Shown here piece by piece: positions 1 through 9,206 of a stretch of 64,000 nucleotides of DNA. The notes below the pieces were generated by a model that was not told where the DNA came from, did not search any database, and was given only the letters and a program-made list of their open reading frames with translations. Every line of letters begins with the position of its first letter. Within the stretch, counting starts at the first letter, position 1. The position numbers and the translations under genes were made by a program. The DNA comes from JAKPUX01 sp964436305 (lineage in GTDB: Bacteria > Zhuqueibacterota > Zhuqueibacteria > Residuimicrobiales > Residuimicrobiaceae): contig CAYTCI010000010.1 of NCBI GenBank assembly GCA_964436305.1, positions 9,253 through 73,252 of the forward strand, in the 5' to 3' direction.

Positions 1-275
1 GGGCGGAAAAGGCCCTGCTGCCCGGACTGGCTGATGCCATCCAGGTCAAGGAGATCGGCACGCCCCTGACCAACCTGCGATACACCGGCCATCCGCGCGG
101 CGCGATTTACGGCTGGGATCAGACGGTCAATAATTCGGGCAATACCCGCGTCGGCCACACTACACCGGTCAAAAACCTCTTTCTTGCGGGCGCGTGGTCG
201 CGACCGGGACACGGCTACGGCGCTGTCATCCCCAGCGGCGTGGAGTGCTTTGCGGAAATCGTGAAAGGCTGGTAA
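1..275 (+). CDS. FAD-dependent phytoene-desaturase/carotenoid-isomerase-like oxidoreductase, C-terminal end
   Basis: The window opens inside this gene; the reading frame runs from base 3 to a TAA at 273-275 and gives 90 residues. The visible part has the conserved C-terminal layout of the COG1233 family (phytoene dehydrogenase, prolycopene isomerase and retinol saturase relatives): GTPLTNLRYTG, then GAIYGWDQT, then NLFLAGAWSRPGHGYGAVIPSG, which closes the FAD site. The family acts on polyene lipids at the membrane with bound FAD. Substrate cannot be told from this fragment. The next gene starts 57 bases downstream on the same strand, with no promoter visible between, so the two could share a transcript. 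Confidence 0.8.
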   Translation, partial: AEKALLPGLADAIQVKEIGTPLTNLRYTGHPRGAIYGWDQTVNNSGNTRVGHTTPVKNLFLAGAWSRPGHGYGAVIPSGVECFAEIVKGW

Positions 276-332
276 CATGCATCGCCCGGGAGGCCTGCCA
301 TTCGGCCCCCGGCCACTGTTGGCGAGGTAACC

Positions 333-3281
333 ATGAGGTTCCGTTTTTTGCTTGGCCTGGCCGGCCTGCTGCCGGCCATTTTTGTGCCGGCCCTCCCGGC
401 CGCCGATCTGATCCGCATCCAGCCGGTGACCGACAAGCTCCTCGTGCTCTGTTTCTCCGAAGGGCACATCGACTATTTCGGCATCGGCCAGGAGCGCGCC
501 CGGGGCAACCGGGTCTATTATTCGCGGCTGGACACCGATGCCGCCGCCGTCTATTCCAACTATGCCATCACCAGCCCGGATGATATCCATTACCAGGAGG
601 CCCGGGGACCGGTCGCCCTCGGGCGCAAGTCCAAGGGCGAATCGTTCAACGACCTCTATGCTTCGCCGATGCCGAAGGTGCTGATGGCCCACTGGATCTA
701 TCTCGAGCTGCCCTTCAGCCTGACCCAGGGCTGCACCTACACCGTCACACTCAACCATCTCGCGTCGAATGTCAACCGCTATACCTTCCTCTTCGACGCT
801 TTTGCCGTGCGCTCGCCGGCCATCCATCTCAACCAGATCGGCTTCGTCCCGGAGGCGCCCAAATACGCCTACCTCTCGCAGTGGATGGGCTCTTTCAACA
901 CGGCGGACCACCCGGGGGGCGCTCTCGCTCTCGACCGCTATTACTACGCTCCCTTTCATCTGGTGCGGACCTCCGACAATGCGATCGTCTTCTCCGGCAG
1001 CGTCGGCCGTCACCGGCTCAAGAGTGCCGCCGATTTTGCCAGCACCACGTTCAGCAACAAGAATTTCACCCGTGCTGACGTCTGGCAATGCGATTTCTCC
1101 AGCTTTGACACCCCCGGCGAGTACCGCCTGGTCGTCGAAAAAATGGGCTGCTCCTATCCCTTCGAGATCGGCGCGGATGTCTACCGCCAGGCCTATTACT
1201 ATACTTCGCGGGCGCTCTTCACCCAGCGGCAGGGGGTCAACAAGGAGGTCGAACCGGACCTGATCTATCCCCGCGACCATCGCACCGAGGACGGGATCGT
1301 GATGAAATACTATCCCGATCTGAAGACCGAGGGCACCTTTGATCCCAACCAGGGTAAGGGCCGTGTCACCGGCGTCTGGGGCTGGTATCATGATGCCGGT
1401 GACTGGGATACCTATCCCGACCACTATGTCGTGCCGATGACCCTGCTGGCGCTCTACGATCTCAAATCACAGAATTTCGGCGATGGCGATGTCGGCGGGA
1501 AATACCAGGTCAACCCCGGCGAGCCCTGGATCGACGAGGGGCGCGACGGCCTGCCCGATCTGCTCGACGAAGCGATGTGGCTGATCAAATACTTCAAGCG
1601 GACCCGCGAGGCCCTGATCGCCCAGGGCTACTCCACCGGCGGAATTCCCGGCTATGCCGGGGTCGATGCCGGCGCCGAAAGCGGCACCGCCTCGTGGCAG
1701 GACAAGCGCGTCATGGCCCTCAAGGGGGCCGATTCGGTGCTGATGGCCTACCGCTATGCCGCCTGCGCCGCGTATCTCTGCACCGGGCTGGACCGCTTCG
1801 CCGGCGGCGTACACCCGGAGAGCCCCGGCTGGCTCCAGGAAGCCAGGACCGCCTACACCTGGGCTCACCGCTGGAATCAGGATACCAACGGCGATATCAA
1901 CCGCGCGCGCATGCTGGCCGCCGCCGCACTCTATCGCTGTACTGGCGTGGCGGCCTATCAGGAGGATTTCCGCAGCTGCAAGGCCCGGGATGACGGCTGG
2001 AAATCCCTGCTCTGGTACATGCTCAATCCCTGGCACCACGCCGCGCTGATCTTCGGCCGCATTCCGGACGGCCATCCCGGCCTTGACAAGGCGCTGCGGC
2101 AGCAGTGCCGGGACGATCTCATCGCCATGGCCGACAAGGAGACGGTGGAGACCGCCAACGACCGTGGCTTCCGCTACGGCGCCTCGCGCAGTATCCTGCA
2201 TATGCTCGGCTCGCTCAGCACCCCCAAGATCTTTCTCGCGGCCGCCGCGTATGAATTCACCGGGCAAAAAAAATATCTCGATGCCTGTCATACCACCTGC
2301 GACTACTGCCTCGGCGGCAACCAGCTCGATCTGGTGCGGGTCAGCGGTCTGGGTGAGAATCCCGAGCGGCAGCCCTTCCACTGCGACTCCTGGTATCTCA
2401 CCGATTATAACAGCATGGTCTACGACAACCCGATCTTGCCGGGCTATGTGATCTATGACATGCACTATAACGGCGACTGGATGGCGGGGGAGAGCTGGAC
2501 CTGGGTCGGGGATGAGGACTATTCGCGCTCGACCGCCTGGCCGGCGATCGCCGACTTTCCCGACGCCGAGGCGCGTTTCCCCAACCGCTGGAGCATCGCC
2601 GGCAGCGAGTTCACCATCCAGCAGACCCAGTGCCAGGCGATCTTCGCCTATGGCTACCTCTGCGGCGCGCACACCGGGGCCTACACCCCCAATGCCCGCC
2701 CGGAGGTCGAGCTGAATCTGGCGGGCGAGAGCATCGTCCGCCTGGACAGCACCCTGCTGCTCTCGGTCAAGGCCTCGGCCGATGTGCGCCGGGTTGAGTA
2801 TTTTTACGACTATCATTTCATCGGCGAGAGCAACGACCGCGCGCATGATTTCGCCCTGGCCTGGAACCTCGCGGACTATAAGATCCTGCGCGGCCGGCGC
2901 CTGATCACCGCCAGGGCCTTTGACGACCTCGGGATGGAATCCAGGCCGACGGAGGCGGGGCAGCGCACGATCGTCTGTGACCAGCCCGCCGGGATCAACC
3001 AATCCGGGACCGGCCCCCTGCGTTTCGAACTCAAACACTGCTATCCCAATCCGGCCAATCCCCTCACCCGCATCCCCTTCAGCCTGGCGGTGGCCGGGCC
3101 GGTGCGGCTCTCGCTGCGCAATCTGCTGGGGGAGGAGGTCGCCCTCCTCGCCGAAGGCCCGATGACGGCCGGCGCGCACGAGGTCGCTTTCGATGCCTCC
3201 CGGCTGCCCACAGGGGTCTATCTCTATGCCTTGCAGCAGGAGGCGCGGCAGCAGGTGCGCAAGCTGCTGGTGCTCAAATAG
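333..3281 (+). CDS. Secreted GH9 endoglucanase-type glycoside hydrolase with C-terminal sorting domain
   Basis: 982 residues. Residues 1-23 form a signal peptide. After an unassigned N-terminal domain comes the Ig-like CelD_N module (AIHLNQIGFVPEAPKYAYLS, then ending near GEYRLVVE), followed by the (alpha/alpha)6 GH9 domain. Asp354 and Asp357 lie in the DAGD motif that positions the catalytic water. The usual Asn-Glu acid motif is represented by GSEFTI, making Glu759 the best candidate proton donor. A beta-sandwich follows, and the last ~75 residues (CYPNPANPLTRIPF to LLVLK) are a type A sorting domain. GH9 enzymes hydrolyse beta-1,4-glucans. The sorting domain implies export across the outer membrane. 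Start chosen at the ATG directly before the signal peptide. Exact specificity (cellulose, xyloglucan, mixed-linkage glucan) is not visible. Confidence 0.9.
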   Translation: MRFRFLLGLAGLLPAIFVPALPAADLIRIQPVTDKLLVLCFSEGHIDYFGIGQERARGNRVYYSRLDTDAAAVYSNYAITSPDDIHYQEARGPVALGRKSKGESFNDLYASPMPKVLMAHWIYLELPFSLTQGCTYTVTLNHLASNVNRYTFLFDAFAVRSPAIHLNQIGFVPEAPKYAYLSQWMGSFNTADHPGGALALDRYYYAPFHLVRTSDNAIVFSGSVGRHRLKSAADFASTTFSNKNFTRADVWQCDFSSFDTPGEYRLVVEKMGCSYPFEIGADVYRQAYYYTSRALFTQRQGVNKEVEPDLIYPRDHRTEDGIVMKYYPDLKTEGTFDPNQGKGRVTGVWGWYHDAGDWDTYPDHYVVPMTLLALYDLKSQNFGDGDVGGKYQVNPGEPWIDEGRDGLPDLLDEAMWLIKYFKRTREALIAQGYSTGGIPGYAGVDAGAESGTASWQDKRVMALKGADSVLMAYRYAACAAYLCTGLDRFAGGVHPESPGWLQEARTAYTWAHRWNQDTNGDINRARMLAAAALYRCTGVAAYQEDFRSCKARDDGWKSLLWYMLNPWHHAALIFGRIPDGHPGLDKALRQQCRDDLIAMADKETVETANDRGFRYGASRSILHMLGSLSTPKIFLAAAAYEFTGQKKYLDACHTTCDYCLGGNQLDLVRVSGLGENPERQPFHCDSWYLTDYNSMVYDNPILPGYVIYDMHYNGDWMAGESWTWVGDEDYSRSTAWPAIADFPDAEARFPNRWSIAGSEFTIQQTQCQAIFAYGYLCGAHTGAYTPNARPEVELNLAGESIVRLDSTLLLSVKASADVRRVEYFYDYHFIGESNDRAHDFALAWNLADYKILRGRRLITARAFDDLGMESRPTEAGQRTIVCDQPAGINQSGTGPLRFELKHCYPNPANPLTRIPFSLAVAGPVRLSLRNLLGEEVALLAEGPMTAGAHEVAFDASRLPTGVYLYALQQEARQQVRKLLVLK

Positions 3282-3301
3282 GCGAAGCAGGATAATTGTT
3301 T

Positions 3302-3330
3302 TTGCAAAATAATAAATTATCTCGTACATT
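3302..3330 (+). promoter_or_regulatory. Promoter candidate for the MFS sugar porter
   Basis: TTGCAA at 3302-3307, 17 bases, then TACATT at 3325-3330. The predicted start of transcription lies about 37 bases before the ATG at 3374. Same spacing as the other promoters listed here. Confidence 0.5.
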
Positions 3331-3373
3331 CAGGGCAACGATGTTTTCTCCCCATCTCGAAGGATACCGACCC

Positions 3374-4705
3374 ATGAAAGCACGCATCATCTTCTGGTCC
3401 CTCACCTCCGCCCTGGCGGGATTCCTCTTCGGCTTTGATACCGTTGTCATTTCCGGCGCGGAGCAGATCATTCAGAAACTCTGGCAGCTCAGCCCCGGGC
3501 TGCACGGCATCGCCATGGGGGCGGCACTCTATGGCACGATGCTGGGGGCGTTGATCGGGGGCTGGCCGACCGACCGCTTCGGGCGCAAGCCTACCCTGCT
3601 GGCCATCGGCCTGCTCTATATTTTTTCGGCCCTTGGCAGTGCCCTGGCCAACAGTATCGGCCTGTTCATCGCCGCCCGCTTTATCGGCGGATTGGGCATC
3701 GGCGTCTCCACGGTCGCCGCGCCGCTCTACATCTCCGAGATCGCACCGCCGGCCTGGCGCGGGCGGCTTGCCGGGGCCTTCCAGTTCAATATCGTCTTCG
3801 GCATCCTGGTCGCTTTCGCCTCCAATTACTTTCTGCGCGACATCGGCGACAGCGCCTGGCGCTGGATGCTGGGCGTGGCGGCCTTCCCCTCACTCCTCTA
3901 TACCCTGCTCTGCTTCGTCCTGCCGGAGAGTCCGCGCTGGCTGATCGGCCGCCGTGGCGACCGCGCGGCGGGTCTGTCGGTGCTCAAGCAGATCGAGCCG
4001 GAAGCCGCCCCGGCGCAGCTGGAGGCGCAGGCGAACGAGATCCAGGCGGCCTCGGCCGATCGCGCCGTCTCCGCCCGTTTCTGGACCGCGCGGCTGCGGA
4101 TTCCGATCCTGCTCGCCTTTCTCATCGCCTTTTTCAATCAGCTTTCCGGCATCAACGCGGTGCTCTATTTCGCCCCGCGCATCTTTGAGATGGCCGGCCT
4201 CGCCGCCAAAGCCGCCCTGCTGCAGTCGGTCGGCATCGGCGTGACCAACCTGATCTTTACCTTCGTCGGCCTCTGGCTCATCGACCGCCTCGGGCGGCGG
4301 ACCCTCCTCTACATCGGCTCCTTCGGCTATATCGCCTCGCTGGGGCTGACGGCCTGGGCCTTCTTCACCGGCCATTTCGCCATGGTACCGCTCTTCATCT
4401 TTTCCTTCATCGCGGCACACGCCGTCGGCCAGGGGGCGGTGATCTGGGTCTTCATCTCCGAAATTTTTCCCACCCGCCATCGCGCCGAGGGCCAGGCCTT
4501 CGGCAGCTTCACCCACTGGGTCTTCGCGGCACTGCTCACCACCTTCTTCCCGAAGATGGCCGCAGCCCTGGCGCCAGGCTATATTTTCCTCTTCTTCTGC
4601 GGCATGATGGTGCTGCAGCTCATCTGGGTCAAATTAATGGTCATCGAGACCAAAGGCGTACCGCTCGAGCAGATCCAGCAGCATCTCGGTATTGCAGCCG
4701 AGTGA
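3374..4705 (+). CDS. MFS sugar porter (XylE/GalP/STP-type sugar:H+ symporter)
   Basis: 443 residues with 12 predicted membrane segments. Sugar-porter signatures are all present: DRFGRKP between segments 2 and 3 (Asp67), ISEIAPPAWRGRL after segment 4, PESPRWL before the central loop, FNQLSGINAVLYF in segment 7 (the sugar-contact QLSGIN) and DRLGRR in the second half. It should sit in the inner membrane and import a mono- or disaccharide, probably with protons. An ATG is also open at 3296, but the start at 3374 places the first membrane helix at residue 7, has AAGGA about 10 bases upstream, and lies after the predicted promoter. Its place between a GH9 glucanase and a GH67 glucuronidase suggests uptake of plant-wall sugars. 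Confidence 0.93.
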   Translation: MKARIIFWSLTSALAGFLFGFDTVVISGAEQIIQKLWQLSPGLHGIAMGAALYGTMLGALIGGWPTDRFGRKPTLLAIGLLYIFSALGSALANSIGLFIAARFIGGLGIGVSTVAAPLYISEIAPPAWRGRLAGAFQFNIVFGILVAFASNYFLRDIGDSAWRWMLGVAAFPSLLYTLLCFVLPESPRWLIGRRGDRAAGLSVLKQIEPEAAPAQLEAQANEIQAASADRAVSARFWTARLRIPILLAFLIAFFNQLSGINAVLYFAPRIFEMAGLAAKAALLQSVGIGVTNLIFTFVGLWLIDRLGRRTLLYIGSFGYIASLGLTAWAFFTGHFAMVPLFIFSFIAAHAVGQGAVIWVFISEIFPTRHRAEGQAFGSFTHWVFAALLTTFFPKMAAALAPGYIFLFFCGMMVLQLIWVKLMVIETKGVPLEQIQQHLGIAAE

Positions 4706-4708
4706 ACC

Positions 4709-4748
4709 GCCGGCCCGCTCCGGAACGTGCTGCCATCCTGGGGCCGGC
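4709..4748 (+). terminator. Possible weak hairpin after the MFS gene
   Basis: GCCGGCCC at 4709-4716 can pair with GGGCCGGC at 4741-4748 across a 24-base loop just after the stop codon. No U-tract follows, so termination here is uncertain. The rest of 4706-4966 holds an AT-rich stretch and the next promoter. Confidence 0.25.
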
Positions 4749-4801
4749 AGAGCATCCGCCGGCCCGGATTCGTTAAATATTTTATTATTTAGAAAAATAC
4801 C

Positions 4802-4830
4802 TTGATTTGTTGCCCCAGGTTGTTTAATTT
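4802..4830 (+). promoter_or_regulatory. Promoter candidate for the LRR protein gene
   Basis: TTGATT at 4802-4807, 17 bases, TAATTT at 4825-4830. The implied 5' leader to the ATG at 4967 is about 130 bases, longer than for neighbouring genes. Confidence 0.55.
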
Positions 4831-4966
4831 ATGAACACGGGGACCCCTGTCCGTATCCTCCGGGAGCACCAGTCCACCAGCGGCTGTGCTCTCCTGCCCT
4901 GCATCCTTCGTCCCTCCATACCCGAATCTTTCGCTTCTTACACCACACCCTTTCCAGGAGGATGCC

Positions 4967-6823
4967 ATGTCAGGCAAAAAAATGCTACGATTTTTCGTCA
5001 CTATGGCGATCCTGGGCATGACGGCCTTGCCGGCTGCCGCTCAGGTTTACTCGGGTTCGCTGGGGATTTTCAGTCAGGAGGACCTGCAGGATTTCGGGGA
5101 CCATTATTCCTCGATCACAGGTTATCTGAATATTCAAAACGTCAACGACCTCACACCGCTGCGCAATTTGACCAGCGCCAACGGTGTGTACATCTCTTAT
5201 TCCAGCTTCACCGATCTGCATGGATTGGAGAATCTGGTGGATGCGGGCGTCAGCTTTGAGCTCAGCTCCATCCCTACCCTGCTCTCCACCGAGGGACTCA
5301 GCAGCCTGCAAACGGCAACCATCTTTGAGTTTCTCGACCTGCCGAATCTGCAGACCATCAGCGGCCTGAACGCCCTGAGCACGGTCCGGGATATGATACT
5401 GATAGGTTGTCCGAAGCTGACCGCCATCACCGGATTGCCCGCATTTGGAGCGGCCAACACGCTCATGGTTGATAATTGTCCGATGCTGGCCGATGTCAGC
5501 GGTTTTGCCCAGTTGGCGGTTTCCGGCTTTATCAATTTCCGCGGCTGCTCCGCGCTCGAGAACTGCTGCGATCTCTACAAACCGGTCAGCACCGCTCTGA
5601 ACAGTACTTTTATGGACTGCGCATGCGCACCCGAGGATATCCTCGCCTATGGACCCTGTGAAGGCGCCGATCTGCAGGTTGCCTTTCAGTTCAAGGATCA
5701 GGCCGGCAATCCCGTTGGCGATGTCCTCGCCCGCCTGATCATCCCCGGCGAAAAGGATTGGAAACAGCACAGTGCCTACGTGTGGTCCAATGGCGGTACC
5801 GAGCCCAGTAACATGCTCTTCAAGGGCCGGGTGGCCTGCTTTGATGGCGCCTTGCGTTTCAAATTCACGGCGCCCTCAGGCTGGCGTTTCCTGGGTCCCG
5901 ATTCCCTGATCATCGAGAAAACCGGCTGCGAGGCCTGCTATTCCACCACCGGCCATCACTACCTCCTCGAGCGCATCGACGGTTCGACTGCGCCCTCGAC
6001 GCCCCCGATCGAGGCGGCTTGCCCACCCGAGAACACCGCGCCCTTTGCCCTGGCATTTCTCAAAGGGACACCCTCCTGGCGTAATGAAGGCTGGTGCAAC
6101 GCGGTCGATGGCGATTATTTCGGTTGGGACGGCACCGCCACGGTGCTGCCGGATGAGAGCGGTTACGCCTGGGCGATCTTCAAATTCGCCGACGATCAAA
6201 CCAATCTGGTCAAACAGGTGGCCCTGCACGTCGTCAATATGGAAGGGGATGAAATTACTGAACGCTGGACCCACAAGTTCGAGGTCCTGGTCTCCACCAG
6301 CGGGATGGAGCCGGAAAATTTCACCTCGCTGGGCACCTTCAGGATGGAGCAGCCCTTCCTGAACTGGTTCAATGTCCGTTCTCCGCGCGAGGCCAGGTAT
6401 ATCATGCTCCGGATTCTTGAGCCGCAGGGGACCAGCGGCAACTACAAGCAGGTGGTCGAGTTCTGCATCAATGAAGCCGCACCGATGGGATTTCCTATGT
6501 TTCCTGACGGTCCTGGTGGCCAGCCCGTCGCGGACAACGCCGGGATTGCGGCGCTGCCGCAGCAGACCGCCCTGGCCGGCAGCTATCCCAATCCCTTCAA
6601 TCCGGTTACCACCATCGCCTTTACCCTGGCAGAGAGCGGACCGGTGGAACTGACCATCTGCAATATGGTGGGACAGACCATCGCCACCCTGGTCAATGAA
6701 ACCCGGCAGGCGGGCAGCTACCGGGTTCAGTGGAACGGCGCCAGCCAGCCCTCCGGGGTTTATTTCTGCCGCTTCCACGCCGGCGGCACCCTGCAAACCC
6801 TGCGCCTATTGCTGGTCAAATAA
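4967..6823 (+). CDS. Secreted leucine-rich-repeat (receptor L-domain-like) protein with sorting domain
   Basis: 618 residues. The signal peptide ends near ALPAAAQ. Residues ~35-205 are an irregular run of ~22-residue leucine-rich turns (LNIQNVNDLTPLRNLTSANG, ISGLNALSTVRDMILIGCPK) resembling receptor L-domains, closed by a Cys cluster (ENCCDLYKP, DCACAPED). A beta-rich middle part follows with a further Cys pair, a discoidin-like module (around GWCNAVDGD to YIMLRILEPQ), and a C-terminal sorting domain (GSYPNPFNPVTT to LLLVK). The likely role is binding at the cell surface, perhaps of glycans given the neighbours; no catalytic motif was found. The start at 4967 is preceded by AGGAGG; an upstream in-frame ATG at 4886 lacks a signal peptide context. 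Confidence 0.8.
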   Translation: MSGKKMLRFFVTMAILGMTALPAAAQVYSGSLGIFSQEDLQDFGDHYSSITGYLNIQNVNDLTPLRNLTSANGVYISYSSFTDLHGLENLVDAGVSFELSSIPTLLSTEGLSSLQTATIFEFLDLPNLQTISGLNALSTVRDMILIGCPKLTAITGLPAFGAANTLMVDNCPMLADVSGFAQLAVSGFINFRGCSALENCCDLYKPVSTALNSTFMDCACAPEDILAYGPCEGADLQVAFQFKDQAGNPVGDVLARLIIPGEKDWKQHSAYVWSNGGTEPSNMLFKGRVACFDGALRFKFTAPSGWRFLGPDSLIIEKTGCEACYSTTGHHYLLERIDGSTAPSTPPIEAACPPENTAPFALAFLKGTPSWRNEGWCNAVDGDYFGWDGTATVLPDESGYAWAIFKFADDQTNLVKQVALHVVNMEGDEITERWTHKFEVLVSTSGMEPENFTSLGTFRMEQPFLNWFNVRSPREARYIMLRILEPQGTSGNYKQVVEFCINEAAPMGFPMFPDGPGGQPVADNAGIAALPQQTALAGSYPNPFNPVTTIAFTLAESGPVELTICNMVGQTIATLVNETRQAGSYRVQWNGASQPSGVYFCRFHAGGTLQTLRLLLVK

Positions 6824-6864
6824 AAGTCCGGGCGGGAGGCGCGAGCATCTCTTCGGCATGAACC

Positions 6865-6902
6865 AAAAAACGGCGGCTCCGCGACGAGGCCGCCGTTTTT
6901 TT
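6865..6902 (+). terminator. Rho-independent terminator after the LRR gene
   Basis: ACGGCGGC (6870-6877), an 11-base loop, GCCGCCGT (6889-6896) and a run of seven T to 6902. An A-run precedes the stem, so it could also work in the other direction. Confidence 0.9.
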
Positions 6903-6957
6903 ATATCCTGTGGCGATCCCCCTCCCTGGCGCAAGCCTGCGCCGGGGCAATTAGCCC

Positions 6958-6986
6958 TTGAATTTGGGCTGATGAATGGCTATTTT
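6958..6986 (+). promoter_or_regulatory. Promoter candidate for the GH67 gene
   Basis: TTGAAT at 6958-6963, 17 bases ending in ATGGC, TATTTT at 6981-6986 followed by G. The start of transcription would fall about 39 bases before the ATG. Confidence 0.55.
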
Positions 6987-7031
6987 GTCACCGGAAGCTG
7001 CTGGCCGCATTGGTATCTGCAAGGGAAGAGT

Positions 7032-9182
7032 ATGAAGAGAATTCTCACCGTTCTGACGCTCCTGCTGTTAACCCTCGCCGCCTGGAGTGAGGATGGTTAC
7101 CGCCTCTGGCTGCGCTACGACCTGGTCGCTGACCCGGCCCTGTTGGCGCGATACCGCCAGGCCCTCACCGGCTGGCGGTATGAGGGCGATTCGCCGCTGC
7201 TGCGCTCCGCCACCGGCGAGCTGCAGCGTGGTTTGCAGGGCCTGTTGGGGTGTGCCGTGCCGGAGGTGCCCGCCGGGATGCGCACCGGCATGGTGATCGC
7301 CGGCACCCCCGCCGGCTCGCCGCTCATCGCCTCCCTGAAGTGGCAGGGAGCGCTGGCCGCTCTCGGTGAGGAGGGCTATCTCCTCCGCACCACCCGCTGC
7401 CAGGGTAAAAAGATCATCGTCATCGCCGCCAACAGCGATCGCGGCCTCCTCTACGGCACCTTCCATTTCCTGCGGCTGCTGCAAACCCGTCAGGAGATTG
7501 CCCGGCTTGCGATCGCCGGCGCCCCGCAGGTGCAGATCCGGATTCTCAACCACTGGGACAACCTCGACCGAACGGTCGAGCGCGGCTACGCCGGGCGCTC
7601 GCTCTGGGAGTGGGAGGCGCTGCCGGACAGCCTGAATCCGCGCTATACCGATTATGCCCGCGCCAACGCCTCGATCGGGATCAACGCGGTCGTCCTGACC
7701 AATGTCAATGCCAACGCCCGGGTGCTGACCCCGGAATATCTGCGCAAGGTCGAGGCCCTGGCCGGGGTGTTCCGGCCCTGGGGCATCCGGATTTATCTGA
7801 CCGCGCGTTTCAGTGCCCCGGTCGAGATCGGCGGGCTGGCGACCGCCGATCCCCTCGATCCGGTGGTCATCGCCTGGTGGCGGAGCAAGGCGGCGGAGAT
7901 CTATCGATTGATCCCCGATTTCGGCGGTTTTCTCGTCAAGGCCAACTCCGAAGGCCAGCCGGGCCCGCAGAATTACGGCCGCAGCCATGCCGATGGCGCC
8001 AACCTGCTGGCTGATGCGCTCGCGCCCTTCGGCGGTATCGTCATGTGGCGGGCCTTCGTCTATGACCAGCATATCCCCGAAGACCGGGCCAAACAGGCCT
8101 GGAACGAGTTCGTCCCCCTCGACGGCCAGTTCCGGGCGAATGTCCTGATCCAGGCCAAGAACGGCCCCATCGATTTTCAGCCGCGTGAGCCTTTTCATCC
8201 CCTCTTCGGGGCGATGCCCCATACCGCCGTCTTGCCCGAATTCCAGATCACCCAGGAATACCTCGGCGCCTCGGTCCATCTGGTCTATCTCGCGCCGCTC
8301 TACCAGGAGTGCCTGCGGTCCGATACCCACGCCGCCGGCCCCGGCTCCACGGTGGCCCGGGTGATCGCGGGCAAGATCTATCCGCAAACCTGCACCGCGA
8401 TGGCGGGGGTGGCCAATATCGGGGAGGTGCGCAACTGGACCGGTCATCCCTTCGGCCAGGCCAACTGGTATGCCTTTGGCCGTCTGGCCTGGGACCCGGA
8501 TCTGGACGCTGCGGCGATCGCCGGGGAATGGGTGTGCATGACCCTGACGCCGCAGCGCAAGGCGGCCGGGCGGATCGTGAAGATGATGCTGGCTTCGCGC
8601 GAGACCGCTGTTGACTACATGACGCCCCTGGGTCTGCACCATATCATGTATTATGGCCACCATTACGGCCCGGGCCCCTGGGTCGACAGCGGCCGCCCCG
8701 ACTGGACCTCGGTCTATTACCACCGCGCCGACAGCAGCGGACTCGGTTTCGATCGCACCGTGAGCGGCAGCAATGCCGTGGCGCAGTATTTTCCGCCAGT
8801 GCGGGAGCGGTTCGAAACGATCGCCACCTGCCCGGAGAATCTCCTGCTCTGGTTTCATCATGTGCCCTGGGAGTACCGGATGCGCTCTGGCAGGAACCTG
8901 TGGGAGGAGCTTTGCCGGCGTTATGACGACGGCTTGCGTGCGGTTGGCGGGATGCGTGTTGAGTGGGAGGCGCTGCGGGGGGCGATCGACGACGAGCGCT
9001 TTTACCAGGTCGCCGATCTGCTGGCCAAACAGGAGCGCGATGCCGGGATCTGGCGGGATGGCTGCCTGCTCTATTTCCAGACCTTTGCCAAACGGCCCTT
9101 CCCGGCCGGCTTTCTCCCGCCGGCCCACGATCTGGCCTGGTACCAAGCCCACCGCTATACCGATATCCCGGGCAGCCCCTGA
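7032..9182 (+). CDS. aguA: GH67 alpha-glucuronidase, exported
   Basis: 716 residues, the usual length for GH67. It removes (4-O-methyl)-D-glucuronic acid from the non-reducing end of xylooligosaccharides. An N-terminal signal peptide (MKRILTVLTLLLLTLAAWS) shows export; there is no sorting domain, so a periplasmic place is likely. The catalytic motifs are intact: general acid Glu307 in KANSEGQPGP, and the pair Asp381 (NGPIDFQPREP) and Glu409 (QITQEYLG), with spacings of 74 and 28 residues close to those in the Cellvibrio enzyme. The long C-terminal helical domain typical of GH67 is present (DWTSVYYHRAD, LLLWFHHVPW). The frame is open from 6696, but the start at 7032 has GGGAAGAG upstream and lies downstream of the promoter and terminator. 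Confidence 0.95.
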   Translation: MKRILTVLTLLLLTLAAWSEDGYRLWLRYDLVADPALLARYRQALTGWRYEGDSPLLRSATGELQRGLQGLLGCAVPEVPAGMRTGMVIAGTPAGSPLIASLKWQGALAALGEEGYLLRTTRCQGKKIIVIAANSDRGLLYGTFHFLRLLQTRQEIARLAIAGAPQVQIRILNHWDNLDRTVERGYAGRSLWEWEALPDSLNPRYTDYARANASIGINAVVLTNVNANARVLTPEYLRKVEALAGVFRPWGIRIYLTARFSAPVEIGGLATADPLDPVVIAWWRSKAAEIYRLIPDFGGFLVKANSEGQPGPQNYGRSHADGANLLADALAPFGGIVMWRAFVYDQHIPEDRAKQAWNEFVPLDGQFRANVLIQAKNGPIDFQPREPFHPLFGAMPHTAVLPEFQITQEYLGASVHLVYLAPLYQECLRSDTHAAGPGSTVARVIAGKIYPQTCTAMAGVANIGEVRNWTGHPFGQANWYAFGRLAWDPDLDAAAIAGEWVCMTLTPQRKAAGRIVKMMLASRETAVDYMTPLGLHHIMYYGHHYGPGPWVDSGRPDWTSVYYHRADSSGLGFDRTVSGSNAVAQYFPPVRERFETIATCPENLLLWFHHVPWEYRMRSGRNLWEELCRRYDDGLRAVGGMRVEWEALRGAIDDERFYQVADLLAKQERDAGIWRDGCLLYFQTFAKRPFPAGFLPPAHDLAWYQAHRYTDIPGSP

Positions 9183-9206
9183 GGCCGGCGGGTTCGGCCA
9201 CCTGCG

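Noticed and set aside
1467..3329. 620-residue frame antisense to the GH9 gene
   Set aside because: Mirror of third-codon GC in a well-supported gene; no signal, motif or ribosome site.
7068..9152. 694-residue frame antisense to the GH67 gene
   Set aside because: The GH67 frame has full catalytic motifs; the antisense frame is a GC shadow.
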